Source of the DNA: Bactericera cockerelli
Lineage: Eukaryota > Arthropoda > Insecta > Hemiptera > Triozidae
Length of the DNA stretch: 64,000 nucleotides
Direction of reading: 5' to 3'
Assembly: GCA_024516035.1 (NCBI GenBank)
Contig: CM044956.1
Location: 53,425,546 to 53,489,545, forward strand
The notes under the pieces were generated by a model. That model had not been told where the DNA came from, searched no databases, and saw only the letters and a list, made by a program, of their open reading frames with translations. Below, piece after piece: positions 45,570 through 56,849 of this stretch. The position numbers and the translations under genes were made by a program. The first letter of the stretch is position 1; every line of letters begins with the position of its first letter.

Positions 45570-45778
45570 TTAAGATTATGCAACTCTTTATTGGTAGGAC
45601 ATATTGTGTACAATTATTGTACATACAAGTAAAAAAAAAAAAAAAAAAATAGATTACAAAATTTAGAACAATATAAACAAGAAAAGATAAACAACATAAC
45701 ATAGATAAAATATATACAGATGTCCTAACTAAAGGGCGGGGTTATTGCCTATGGCAATCTTTTCCACCCAACCCTTGA
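45570..45778 (-). mobile_element. LINE-type retroelement 3' end
   Basis: On minus it reads GGGTTGGGTGGAAAAGATTG, CAATAACCCCGCCCTTTAG, TTAGGACATCTG, with an internal T/A tract (45633-45651) and CCAATAAAGAGTTGCATAAT at the 3' end. It abuts the right end of the foldback element. Confidence 0.6.
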
Positions 45779-45779
45779 T

Positions 45780-46488
45780 CTTATAGGTACGTGGAAAATG
45801 ATCACACAGAGTGTGTGTATAATATATAGAAAACAATCTTTGTATATATTATGCATTTTCGTACATCCGAAATACTGATGAGCTCGTAAGGTGATTTGCA
45901 TTATTTTCTTCAATGCTCTCACTGTAAAGGTAGAGAGTATGTTCACTGGAGAGAACGATATTAAGTATCCAACATGTGAGTCTCACGTAGCTACTGGAGT
46001 GATAAATTAAATCCCAAGTTCCAAACACATTGAAAATGAAGTTTCACGCTAATAAAGCGAATAAATCTTGCACAAAAAAACTTGGTATGGAGGCAGAGAA
46101 ACCCGCATTAACATTACCACCGCCATACATTAACATTGGGAGGCAAAAGTTCAGTGTGAAAAATTAATCTAGATATTTTTTTCATTACGTGGCAGTAATT
46201 CAACTTGAAATTTTCATACAAAACCTCAAGTCCGGCTTGTGTGATAAGCTGAAATGTTGTCGAACTGTGTATAACATCAGATACATGTTCAATGTATGTA
46301 CATACTTCGAAGTTGGTTATAATTATTTCATTTTCTCCAAGGGTGCAATGTTGGTTACATATTTTCGTTTTTTCCGAGGGTCTTGGTTATTTTTTTTCTT
46401 TAGAACGATTAATGTGGTTCTGTGGTCAAATTTCATATAATATGAATACAAAATCAACTAGAATCTCAAATGTATATTTATTAACTTC
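45780..46488. other. no gene recognised
   Basis: AT-rich DNA; nothing recognised. Confidence 0.5.
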
Positions 46489-46500
46489 AGTATGACGTAT

Positions 46501-46588
46501 AAAATAATCATATTTGATCCGGAACTTGAACCACCGACCTCTAGGTTATAAGTCCGCCGTCTTATCGTTCAAGCTACTGAGCTCAGTT
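46501..46588 (-). mobile_element. SINE family A, short copy with 12-bp target duplication
   Basis: The head (GAACTTGAACCACCGACCTC, CTTATCGTTCAAGCTACTGA) and part of the body are bounded by the direct repeats AGTATGACGTAT at 46489-46500 and 46589-46600. That is a target-site duplication and proves retroposition of this unit. The full body is missing, so it is 3'-truncated or a short subtype. Confidence 0.75.
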
Positions 46589-46602
46589 AGTATGACGTAT
46601 CT

Positions 46603-46700
46603 ACCTATAAAATGTTGCACAAGGCAGGATTCGAAACAACGGATCCCTACACTACCTAGATTACCAGACTACTGCGTTAACCAGTGTAAATACCTTGACT
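46603..46700 (-). mobile_element. SINE family B head fragment
   Basis: GGATTCGAAACAACGGATCC, CTACACTACCTAGATTACC and GACTACTGCGTTAACCA match the head of family B. The rest of the body is absent. The family-A copy landed right beside or inside it. Confidence 0.55.
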
Positions 46701-46704
46701 AACA

Positions 46705-49700
46705 GTGCATGTAGTATCCTAGAATATTGAGCATCCTAGAAGTAGAATTAAATTTGCAACTGCGCTACATTCGAACACCAGCACCAAAAGCCGCCTTTCC
46801 TGCGGTCATCTGATTTGATTATGGTTCACTAACACCTAATAGCACAATACAAATACATAACGTATCATCATAAAGCAGGTAATGCAATCTACATTTGATC
46901 ATAAAGTACATTACTCACTCACATTGTGCTCTTTACGAAAATAACAATTCCCTACTAATGAGATGAACTCAGCTCGTTGTAAAGCTGGGGAGAAGAATGG
47001 ACCAAGTAGGAGCAAAAATGAGCCAAGTATCGAGTGCGAAAGAAACATACAGGGGACTAAATGCCTTCCTAGGCTTTGTTGTAGATTTTCATTTATTTCC
47101 ATGGCTAGGCACTTCAAGCAATGAAAATGAATGAAAATCTACAACCACAAAAACTAGAAGAGGCAGGCCTCATACAAAAAAGATTGGAAAGAAACTTACC
47201 TGAAGAAGATATAGTAAATAGGAAGAAATTACAATGTACGCACCAGAAAAGCCGACCACACAAGTCACTAGATTTATAAGGGAAAAGGCAAGGGAGTTAT
47301 GTATACAGAGGGTTACAGGGTCTCTTTAAATTTGTTTTCCAAAGGGTAGGAACTTTTTTTGGACATTTTATAACAAGGTACGTCCTAATGAAAAGCTGTA
47401 ACAAATTACTTTTATGTAATTGTTAAAAACTTTGTGTGTAATTTTTGTAAACAGTTTCAGTACGTTATACCTAGTTCTATCGTATATCAACTATATCAAC
47501 CTCAGTTATGAAATATTCTTGAAAAATACCTCTGCTTCTAGATCCGAAGTATGCTTTAATCTGAACCGGGGTAGAATTTCACATAGAAATTTTTCGCAAC
47601 GGAATGTCATATTCCAAATGGATACTACAAGTGATGAACTCAGTTTTTTTTTTAAATTTGTTGAGAAAAATGGACCAGTCCAAGTCTGGAAGATGCAAGA
47701 TTTTCTATACTGAAGTAATGCTCACGCGGTTCCAGGGTTGGTAAATCCAAAGAAGAAGAAAAGAGTTCTGTTGCAAACGTATGTCTTGAATCGAATTAGA
47801 GTGACAGAATCCCAGGCCGAATTAATGAACAACGCTAAAACGGAGACTGTTACTATAGTGCTTTTATTACTATGGTAACAGCCAATGACAGAATAAAGAC
47901 TATAGTAACAGTGCCAACGGACCTTAGAATTAGAAATTGGACACTGATCGGTAGCTTGGTGTACTTGGCCTTTCCAAGCACGACCCTCCACACATCAGCA
48001 TCGAGCCCGATAGTAATCAACTCACAGACACCAGAACCCAGCAACAATGGTAATGAATAATCCAGGCTCTAATGACAGGCTCAAACCCTTTCTCTGCCCA
48101 ACTTCCTCCGAAATTATTGACATGAGAATCACTCTACCACGTCTCAGCAACCGAATTGATATCTGAATCTAGATCAGTACGAATAATGAAGAGCAACTCC
48201 CAAACAGTTTGGTGGTCATTGAGAGAAATTCAATAATGAACGAAATCCACAATAGATTTGCTCGGAATTTGAAGATCATTATTTGAACTTTCTTCAATTG
48301 AACCATTGTACTTACCATTGCGAATTGAGGCAGTTCTTATCGGGACCTACTTTCAAAATTCCGGATTCACAGAGGAACTTGGAAATTCACGACTTGCGGT
48401 CTACCGAAATTCATTGAAGTTCTGATTTCTTTTCTTAAGCTATTAAACATATCTGGAGTAAAAAGATTTTTTGGATAAACAGATCATCAGCTTTCTTCAA
48501 ACAATTGAAATAATAGTCTCGGATATTTTATTGTGCACCATAAATAACATGGGGAAGACCACAGTAGTCAAGTCTGGCAGATGAAAGAAGAAGTTTAAAC
48601 AGTCTAGCAAGTTGGCCGTCATTTATTGTAAGGTTTTGCAATACTTTCAATGAAAGTCCACAGGTCCCCACGGTGGTTAGTTCGACTGGGTTCTGTCACT
48701 GAGGACCAGCCGTGAATTTTTGCTCTATTGTTGCATAGAACCCTGAATTAAATAAAATTTAAAAAATAACTTTTGCGTTAGAAATGCAATACCACCATTG
48801 CTACAAGAACTGCCTTCATACAAACAAAGAATAGAATAACAGCTCAGTGCTTATGATATCAACATAGGAAACAGCCTTTTAAAAGTTTTCATTTCTACAA
48901 AAGCCCTAGTCGAGTAATTTACCATTTTTAGTTGTTCAACATAGTGTTTACATCCATATTATAATCTTTCATCCGAGCATTCATATTTTATCTTTCATTA
49001 TCAGTATGTCTATCAATAATTTCGGATCTAAAATCAGTAACATCTGGAAATATGTTTGTTATGAATTCGGAAGATATTGGTTTATATTCACGCCTACTGT
49101 TCCAAGCACCTGGGTTGAATTACAAATACATTTAATATTTATGTTTTTATCACTAAAAGGAGTATTTTATCTGATTTTTTTCTAAATCTCTATCTGGATT
49201 GTGTGCTTCTTTTTGTTTCAAATTTGCCTCCAGGGTCCCCGGTGGTCTTCTGTACATTTCTGGTTCAGAACAAATGTCTAATAATACTGTAATCCAGAGG
49301 TTTTTATTTTCCATCCAATGTGTATCATTAAGTTTAATTCGATAAATATATTATTGGTATGGATTGCTGGTAGAGGAAGATATATACTGTGTCCATTGAA
49401 GATTCTAACCCCGCTTTTTATTATTCATTAGATTCATTTTAGGAATTCTCAAAAGTAAATAAGCGTACCTATAAGGTAGTTTCTTCTTAAATCGCATGTT
49501 GAGAAAATAAATCTATATCTTTTATTTTTCTCAGTTAAAAATGAAAATATCTCTTTCTAACCGTAAATTTTAATCGATGTATTTTTTTAATCGATCGACA
49601 AGTGATACTCACTATCGAGCAGATTTATGATCATTTGTAATCTATGTGTAAAAAATTATACTTCTAGTCTACAATACTTGATATGGATGATTTGGTATTA

Positions 49701-50560
49701 TATCAAAATCAGTTGTCACAACTCTGATATTGATCTCACATTCGTATATTCGACCCTGTATTTCGATGATCCTATAGCTCGGATCGAAATCCCTTGTAAT
49801 AAAATGATACTCCCGATAATAAAAAGCAATGTTTATAGTAATGGACGATAGATTCAAAATAATTTATAATTATAGTTATTCACTCAGATGCTCTTCCCAA
49901 TCGAAAATAAAACCATTCTTCTAGTGGCAGACATAGGGGTAGTCCTCAATTATTTAGATTATCCAGGGTCCTCGGGTCCTTAATTTAGGTAAAAGTAACG
50001 AATTTGTGTTGCTTTCATAATCACATGTTTCTGTTCTTACTGTTCAATACAAGCTCTTAGTTGTATTATTAGGACCAACTGGCATTGTTGTATCTTTAAA
50101 GAAAACTGATACTTTAACTTAATAACCATTTTCTTTGAGCTTCGATTGAGAATTAGTGGACGAAGGGTAAGAATTTGTTTATAAATATTCTAAATGTTTT
50201 AAATTCTTCCACATATTTTGGGAGTATTTAGTTCTCATATTATTGTTTAAAAATTATGTACCTATTACTTTTAAGAAGTTAAACACATATATAATATATT
50301 AATAGTAAGTTTAGGTATTTATTATTGTATTTTTATTGAACTTATAAGTATTTTTGTACTTTTATTGACTAATTACATATTTTAAAGTACTTTCCATGAG
50401 AGTCTGGATAATTTGTAAGGAACACATCAGTCCTTACAGCTTCAATAATATTCTCAACTATATTTTTCACCTTACTGAAAATACCGTTACTATTAATTAT
50501 GACTCATATGTCTCATACAAGTTACTGCTCATTTTTACTCACAGAGGCATGAGTGGACCC
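46705..50560. other. no gene recognised
   Basis: Nearly 4 kb without a supported gene or named repeat. ACTATGGTAACAGCCAATGA and ACTATAGTAACAGTGCC near 47868-47915 are a small duplication. CCACGGTGGTTAGTTCGACT (48668) may be a decayed tRNA-like sequence, but I cannot support it further. Confidence 0.4.
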
Positions 50561-50569
50561 CGAAAATTC

Positions 50570-50752
50570 AAAGTGGTTTAGGCGCTAGTCTGGTAATCCA
50601 GGTTTTGTAGGGATCCGTTGGTTCGAATCCTACCCAACGCATGATTTTTTTACCAATTTATTTGAGTATATGATACAAATTCATAAGACTCTGAGGGTTT
50701 AGGGGGTAGAAAATGTTTTCATTAACCTCGCCTGGTTATTACTTACTTAAGG
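50570..50752 (+). mobile_element. tRNA-derived SINE, family B
   Basis: Starts AAGTGGTTTAGGCGCTAGTC (box A), then GGATCCGTTGGTTCGAATCC (box B), CCCAACGCATG, AAGACTCTGAGGG, GGTAGAAAATG and TTAACCTCGCCTGG. Complete in forward orientation and useful as the family reference. Confidence 0.75.
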
Positions 50753-50829
50753 TAGAAAATATAACATTTCCACCCGAAAAGAACTCGAACACGTGCCTCA
50801 TACAAGCCAACCATTGACTAACCCTCATC

Positions 50830-50870
50830 TAGGAAGTCTAGGGCTTAGTTGATGAGCCCTAGACTTCTTA
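50830..50870. repeat. stem-loop, 15 of 16 bases paired
   Basis: TAGGAAGTCTAGGGCT and AGCCCTAGACTTCTTA flank a 9-base loop. Role unknown. Confidence 0.55.
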
Positions 50871-50879
50871 GAGGATTAG

Positions 50880-52350
50880 CTATATCTACTCTAAAAATGC
50901 TATGTACAATGTACATTCCAGTCGAAAAAAAATTGTCTATTCTCTTCCTCAAAGGAAAGTTCTTGTCAAATTTGTTAATGTTGTCGAACCTTCATACACA
51001 TTTTACCACAAAAATTTGGACCTACACAACCCAAAATAGTTCAGGCCTAGACTTGAGTACCTCCCCACATTATCTTAATCACCACTTTAATTTTGTTTAT
51101 TTCTGAGTTTTTTCGTCTCCAAATTGTCAAAATAATAGCTATTATTCCAGGGCAACATTTCTGTAGTGCTTATTACATCCAGTAAAATTCTATAAAAGAC
51201 GTATTTTTTTCAAGATAAAAAGAACATCATCGTTCTGTGTCATAAGCCTCAGGGTATACTTAGCGTAGATACTCAATAGTGTAGTCTCTTCGGATTTCTG
51301 TTCCACAGAAAATAATGTAGGTTAGAACTCAAAATGTAGGACACTAAAAAAACAAGTGCTTGTATCTTTTCTTGTTTCAAAGCTTGAACTTTTGATTCCT
51401 ATGTGGAATGAATTTTTCTCATAAAATTGCTAATATAGAAAACAGGTAAAGTACAATGGATTGGCTAAATTTCCTTTCTTTAGAGCCTCTATTTATAAAT
51501 TAAAACAAAACAAATTCATGATTGTGGTTTCAACTAACTATGTTTTTTTAGAAAGAGTAGTCAGCAAAGAAATCTTTCTCCAAAAATGTAAAAGAGATTT
51601 ATTTAGTTTCCGAATCGGAAAGATGGTACAATGGTAAACTCACGGTGGTACAATGATAGTATGGAAGATGTTTGTATTTACACCCGGGAACTAGACCCAT
51701 ACCCATTGTCTTGGGTCATTTGATGTCCAATGATTGAAGTATTCATTAGAATATCTGGACATTTTATCAAACCATAATGGAAAAACGCAATCAAATAGTT
51801 GGGTTTGGGAAGATATCCAGCCGTAAAGATGTGCCTCAACCAACCAACCTCATCCATGAGGCTGAACAATGCTGACCCCACGTTTGTTTGAAAGACAAAG
51901 TGAAAAAAAAAAAGATAATAAAAAATCCAAAACCCTCGAAGATTAAATCCATGAAGATAAAAAATCAATGTACATTTGTACAATTGTACATCCTATATTT
52001 GGTCTACCTCACATAACATTGAGGTACTCTAAAATTTGTTTTGAAAGGAGCCCAAAAATAAAACCAGTAATACAAAGAGACGACTAATTCAATCAATGAT
52101 GTCTGATTTGTTTATAATGATATGTTTAGGATCAGGTGAGGTGACTGCATCCTTGTTCACAAGAAGAATGTCTGGGACTGAAATTCTTCAGTTGGTATTA
52201 CTTCAGTTGGTAGATGACTTAACCGAACCTTTTTTTTCATTTAGAAGAAGAAAATTTCCGTCTAACACCAGCGTAGGTTAATACCTGTGAGCCGGCGAGA
52301 AGGTTCTTTACCGTCTATAAACCTCTCCTTGATTGTGTTTTTCCTGGGAC
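50880..52350. other. no gene; SINE-F fragment at 51783-51885
   Basis: CCAACCTCATCCATGAGGCT, GAACAATGCTGACCCCACG (minus orientation) is the family-F core. The remainder is AT-rich with no supported gene. Confidence 0.45.
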
Positions 52351-52355
52351 CGCCG

Positions 52356-52392
52356 TGTGGCATTACTTCAGGAAAACCGAAGTAATGCCACA
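52356..52392. repeat. perfect 14-bp hairpin
   Basis: TGTGGCATTACTTC and GAAGTAATGCCACA with a 9-base loop (AGGAAAACC). AGGAAAACCGAA also recurs directly after it. It may be a small inverted duplication or a structured RNA element. Confidence 0.6.
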
Positions 52393-52569
52393 AGGAAAAC
52401 CGAACCTGGTTGGCAATATTGTGTATAATGTATAGTGTCTTAGGTTTACAAATTTGAATATTTCTGCTGAGAGAGAGACAATAAAATAAAATATATTTCA
52501 AGAAACTACTCACATAACAGAGAGTTGCGATAAGAACACAGCGTTATCAATAATCAAAGATTATTTTTT

Positions 52570-52735
52570 TTTTTTCTTTTTTTTTTAATCTAATATCTGT
52601 GTTCATCGCAAGGAACATCACTCAAACTATAAGTCAATCCCGCCCTACTTAATTTTCCATTATTGAAACTCGAACCATCGACATTTAGCTTACAAATCCG
52701 CTGCAATAACAATCGAACTTCTCAGGTCGGTACAT
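52570..52735 (-). mobile_element. tRNA-derived SINE, family A, divergent
   Basis: GAACATCACTCAAACTATAA, GAAACTCGAACCATCGACAT and AACTTCTCAGGTCGGTAC follow the family order. A T-rich tract lies at the distal end (52565-52590). Confidence 0.5.
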
Positions 52736-52739
52736 AATT

Positions 52740-55395
52740 TTTTGATTTTTTTTATACAATTTTTATAGATGTTTATTATACAACAAAGGTTTGTAACAAA
52801 ATTTTGTGATTAATCAACATTCTAATTCTAGGTTGTTTATATGTTTATGTCCCAATCAGCTCAAATACCTAGGTACAGTGAAACTTAGAAATCAGTACTT
52901 GGAAGTTTTATCCCAACAAATAACTCCTAACAATATTTTCAATAAATAATGTTTACTACCTCATCCATCGATCTTAAAAGATTCAGTACTATTAAGATAA
53001 TTTTAATACCGACTCTCCATGGCAATCTGGGACATTAAAACAATTCAGGTTCTAATGCATATAATTTTATGGACAAAGATAAAGTTCTCAATCATCGAAT
53101 TCCTTATTGTAGAGAAGAGGCAAGTGACAAGTATAATTCTCAATATAATTACCTTACTTATGAAACTGAAAGCTCGTTTGATAGTCCCTAGCTACGTATA
53201 ATTGTAAAGCGTTTATTAGGATGGATATTTTAATTGTACACTGTACAGCGTTTATTAGAATGGATAAAAAAATCAATAAAATTTTCTTTTTAAATAAATT
53301 GCAAATTTTTAATAGTTATACAAGGATTAAAAAACATAAATATAGTAAAATGTATTCTGTATGTGCATAAACCAGTAGCCCAAATTCATCACTTCTAAGA
53401 GTTCTTGAAGCATGTGAATAATGGAATGGTGATATACTAGTATTTGATTAGTTAGTTCCAAGCATCAAGTCTTGTTGAAATCATAGAATTGTATACCTTC
53501 CTCTACTTGTCAAAAAATATGAATACATATTATGTAGGTATAAGGTATACATAACCCTAGAATGCCTCATATCGGTCATTTTGACCGACACGAAGGAAAA
53601 CAGGTAATTTTTCCTACATAGTGTTTATCATAGCAAGCCCAAACTCCAGGTGTGTGTGTGCTATGGAATTTTTTTTTCTTTGTTGACTTTCAAAAAAATG
53701 TAACAGTGTTGTTCCTCTTTTGTTTCCTCAGATACCATTTCTCACTACTTTGCGCAACTAATCAAAATGCACATTAAAAATAAACCCGTGAACCAATTTG
53801 ACGAATGAAATACAAAACACACCAATCAAGTAAAAGAAGAAAATGCCATAAAACTTTCAATAAACAAAGTGAATGCGAAATCTGCGTAATTAATTTTCTA
53901 CCTTTAATGGAAAAAACGAAGAATGCCTGCCCATTATATAAGAGCAAACTTTCATTGAAGTGACGGGATAGTTAAAGTTTGCAGTGATGAATAAAATAGA
54001 GGAGCCTAATAAAACGGCGAGTTTTGAGATTTTATAAAATTCTATATTTTCATTATTCTCCTACCATTGTCTTCAGTACCAACTTTGCAAGCATTTTTAT
54101 GTACAACTTTACGTCTTTGCAAGATGTAAAATAAAGAAGAGTGAGATGGAAAAGATGTAAGAATTGTAAGATGGGTGTAATAAGTAATTTTACTAATATA
54201 GGCTAAGTAGGTACAATGGTACATACATTGTTTAATTGCTGAAGGTAGGTCTGTTTCTTTTACAAGAGAAAATACACTGCCAATTATGGACACAATACTT
54301 CGTCGTAAATGATTCATACATTATACACTTGGCGATAATAAAAGTTCGACTTTCCATTATCCCTATATTCTGAGATTTTTTACTAAATCACTTGTATTTC
54401 CAAAATTTCTCGACGGATCTTCTTCAAATTTGCTTTAAATTGTAGAACATTGTAATGTCTACATTCTAGTAAATGTCTACATTCTACAAAAATTCTCTAT
54501 CGACAAGCTAAAGATCTAATTTTTATACATCTTGTCCATAGTAAAATTATATTCGGATTTTCTTCTTTTATTTTTTTACAAACACGAACACAATATTTCC
54601 GATATCTAATATTAGATATTCTCCGGAGTAAAATAGAATGTATGTAATTATGAATAAAATATGAAAAAAATTGAAATGGGAGCAAAAAAATATTTTTTTT
54701 TACAAAAAAGAACACAATACTTCCGATTTCTAATGTAAGAAATTTCTCGGAAGTAATATTCAACCAGGCCTCACGAGCTTGTGCCCAGTTGAGGCATGGC
54801 CCGTGTTGCAGCATATCGCAAGAAATATTTTAGGCTATTAGACCTCTTGCGAAATCTGACCGATATACATTCCCGTCACCCTAAGAAACTCCCTACCAAA
54901 TTTTGAAAAAGTTTCTTTGTAATGAGTTTCAAGAGAGCCTATTTTTACAAATCTCTTCCAAATAATCATACAATAAGCTTTCAATTTTTGTAATTTGATT
55001 AAAAAGACATTACAATCCTTGCTTCAAACGATTCCAGATTCCAGGTATCTTATTTTCCTATTTACGTTCCTCTTGAAAAAGAAGGGAATAGAATTGTAAA
55101 TATTTGTCTTCAGCTTTAATTTGTTCTAGCTCGGGATTGTTCGGAGCTGGGTACTTGCGTTCATCCAGAGGTAGATTTACTCGTATTTATTTAAGATTTT
55201 TATTATATGAATATTATTTCTGCTGCTATTAAATGCTTTGAGGTAGCTTTCAAACGTTCCATATTCAAAAGCCTTCTCTTTCATTTTTTTCCTCAGCATC
55301 TATGCTTTATTTACCTACTTGAAAATAAATAATCTCTTTTATACGACCTTCTTTTTTCCTAATATGAGTTTCTCTATCCTTTATCTAGGAACAAG
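52740..55395. other. no gene recognised; duplicated palindromic unit at 54580-54760
   Basis: CACAATATTTCCGATATCTA with ATTAGATATTCTCCGGAG (54590-54632) is repeated about 117 bases on as CACAATACTTCCGATTTCTA and TAAGAAATTTCTCGGAAG (54712-54752). Each half-unit is itself a weak palindrome. AATGTCTACATTCTA is duplicated at 54453-54488. CCCTAGAATGCC with GGTCATTTTGACC at 53557-53588 resembles a piggyBac-type end, but no partner end was found. Confidence 0.4.
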
Positions 55396-55407
55396 AACTT
55401 TTATTCT

Positions 55408-55535
55408 ATGGCCCGTTGATGGCGCGTTTCATGCATGGGTTCTCGCAGGATCACCGAAGTTAATCAACGTCTTGCGAGGTGAAGTCGTGAGGCTGGCATT
55501 CCGGCCCAACCTAAGCTGGAACGACGTTATATCCT
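55408..55535 (+). mobile_element. 5S rRNA-derived SINE, 3' truncated
   Basis: GGGTTCTCGCAGGATCACCG, AAGTTAATCAACGTCTTGCG, GAGGCTGGCATTCCGGCCC, AACCTAAGCTGG, then a short end. The 5S box-A region is kept and the rest of the body is missing. The 72-codon frame across it is an artefact. Confidence 0.75.
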
Positions 55536-55689
55536 AAAAAAATTCCTTGATTAAAGTAAAGACCTGATTTTGGTTTCTTTTCCAAATTTAAAATAGTTTA
55601 AAGGCTGGGTAAAGTTGATGTGCACATTGGGTTTTTGCTATGTGGATAGAGGAAAAACCGATTTTTCTCTGTCCCAAATACCTCTTTAT

Positions 55690-55725
55690 TACTCTCTCAT
55701 TTTTACTTTTTCTATCCTTCTCTTT

Positions 55726-55757
<32 letters not shown>

Positions 55758-56140
55758 ACTCTCGCTCTCTATTTCTCGTCTCTCTTCTCTCTAGTCGGTA
55801 ATTTCATTATAAATTCCAATATTTCACGTGACAGTATTCATCATCCCTGGAATTCTTTGTCAATGTCTCTTGTTCTTTCCTACCTCTCTCTTTCTCTCCC
55901 TTCATATTCTCTCACTTTTTTACCTCTCTTTCTTCCCCTATATTCTCTCTCTGTTCCGTCTACCTCTCCCTTTCTCTCCCTCCCTCTCCTCTCTCTCTTC
56001 CCTTCTCCTTTATTTCTCTCTCTTGACTCTTTCTCTCTCCCCTTCTCACTCTCTCTCCCCTATTTTCTCTCTTCCTTTATCTCTCTTCCCTCTTCCTTTC
56101 TGTCTCTCATTCTTCTTTCTTATTTATCTCTCCATCTCCT
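55690..56140. repeat. pyrimidine-rich low-complexity tract (CT/CTTC)
   Basis: About 450 bases of CTCT, CCTCTC and TTCTTC, with a clean (CT)n near 55724-55760. It yields two long Ser/Leu-rich plus frames (105 and 157 codons) that are compositional artefacts. Confidence 0.9.
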
Positions 56141-56469
56141 TCTAACACTTGCTGATTTCAAGGCACATAATCTAGTGACTGGGTATTTTCTATTCTCTCG
56201 GAAGTTTCGGAATTCGAGAGCCGTGTTCAAAACAAAATTTTCAAGGTGCATGTACCCATCGATAGCTTTCATAAAGTTCAAGGTCAAACGAAATGTTCGT
56301 TTGCAAATGCTTACCACGTTATATTCTTAGTTTTCAAGTTTCTTGTGTAAGCAGCTTAATTTTTCTCTCATGAAACTAAGAAGATATCCTTCTATTTCAT
56401 TTCAAATCTCAAGTTTGTAAAATGAAATGTTTAAGAGTTTTATTTTTGAATTTTTCTTCTATTTTTCAG

Positions 56470-56544
56470 GTATCTACTTAGAATCACATGGTCAATACGA
56501 GTAATGTGTTTATGCTTTGAGCATTGAGGACAACAGTTAGTTTG
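56470..56544 (+). other. candidate non-coding exon
   Basis: TTCTTCTATTTTTCAG precedes 56470 and TTTG/GTAAGTTTG follows 56544, a good acceptor/donor pair 75 bases apart. All three frames contain stops, so it could only be an untranslated or non-coding-RNA exon, or chance. Confidence 0.15.
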
Positions 56545-56734
56545 GTAAGTTTGATTATCTTCCTCACCTAATATTGAAATGGAATGATTTCTGGAAATTG
56601 ATGTACTGACCTACCTAGTTGTGCTTTATTTCACAATTATTGTATACCTAGTATTATTTATTATCGTCGATTATTACTATATTGTCTACAAAAAATTATC
56701 AAATTATCATATCCTCAATTCAGTACAATCAGTA

Positions 56735-56840
56735 AAATGAAAAGTTGTACTAGAAATAATATGTTCATGATAACATGAATATCAGAACATACCTACCTGG
56801 ACAGCTCTTTCGATATTTTTGAGCTTTTTTTAGCAGACAG
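56735..56840. repeat. dispersed repeat P, second copy
   Basis: AAAGTTGTACTAGAAATAAT, AATATCAGAACATACCTACC, TGGACAGCTCTTTCGATATT. It aligns with 34040-34145. Confidence 0.45.
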
Positions 56841-56849
56841 TGGTAAAAT

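Noticed and set aside
55828..56330. Overlapping 105- and 157-codon Ser/Leu-rich ORFs
   Set aside because: Generated by a CT-rich low-complexity tract.
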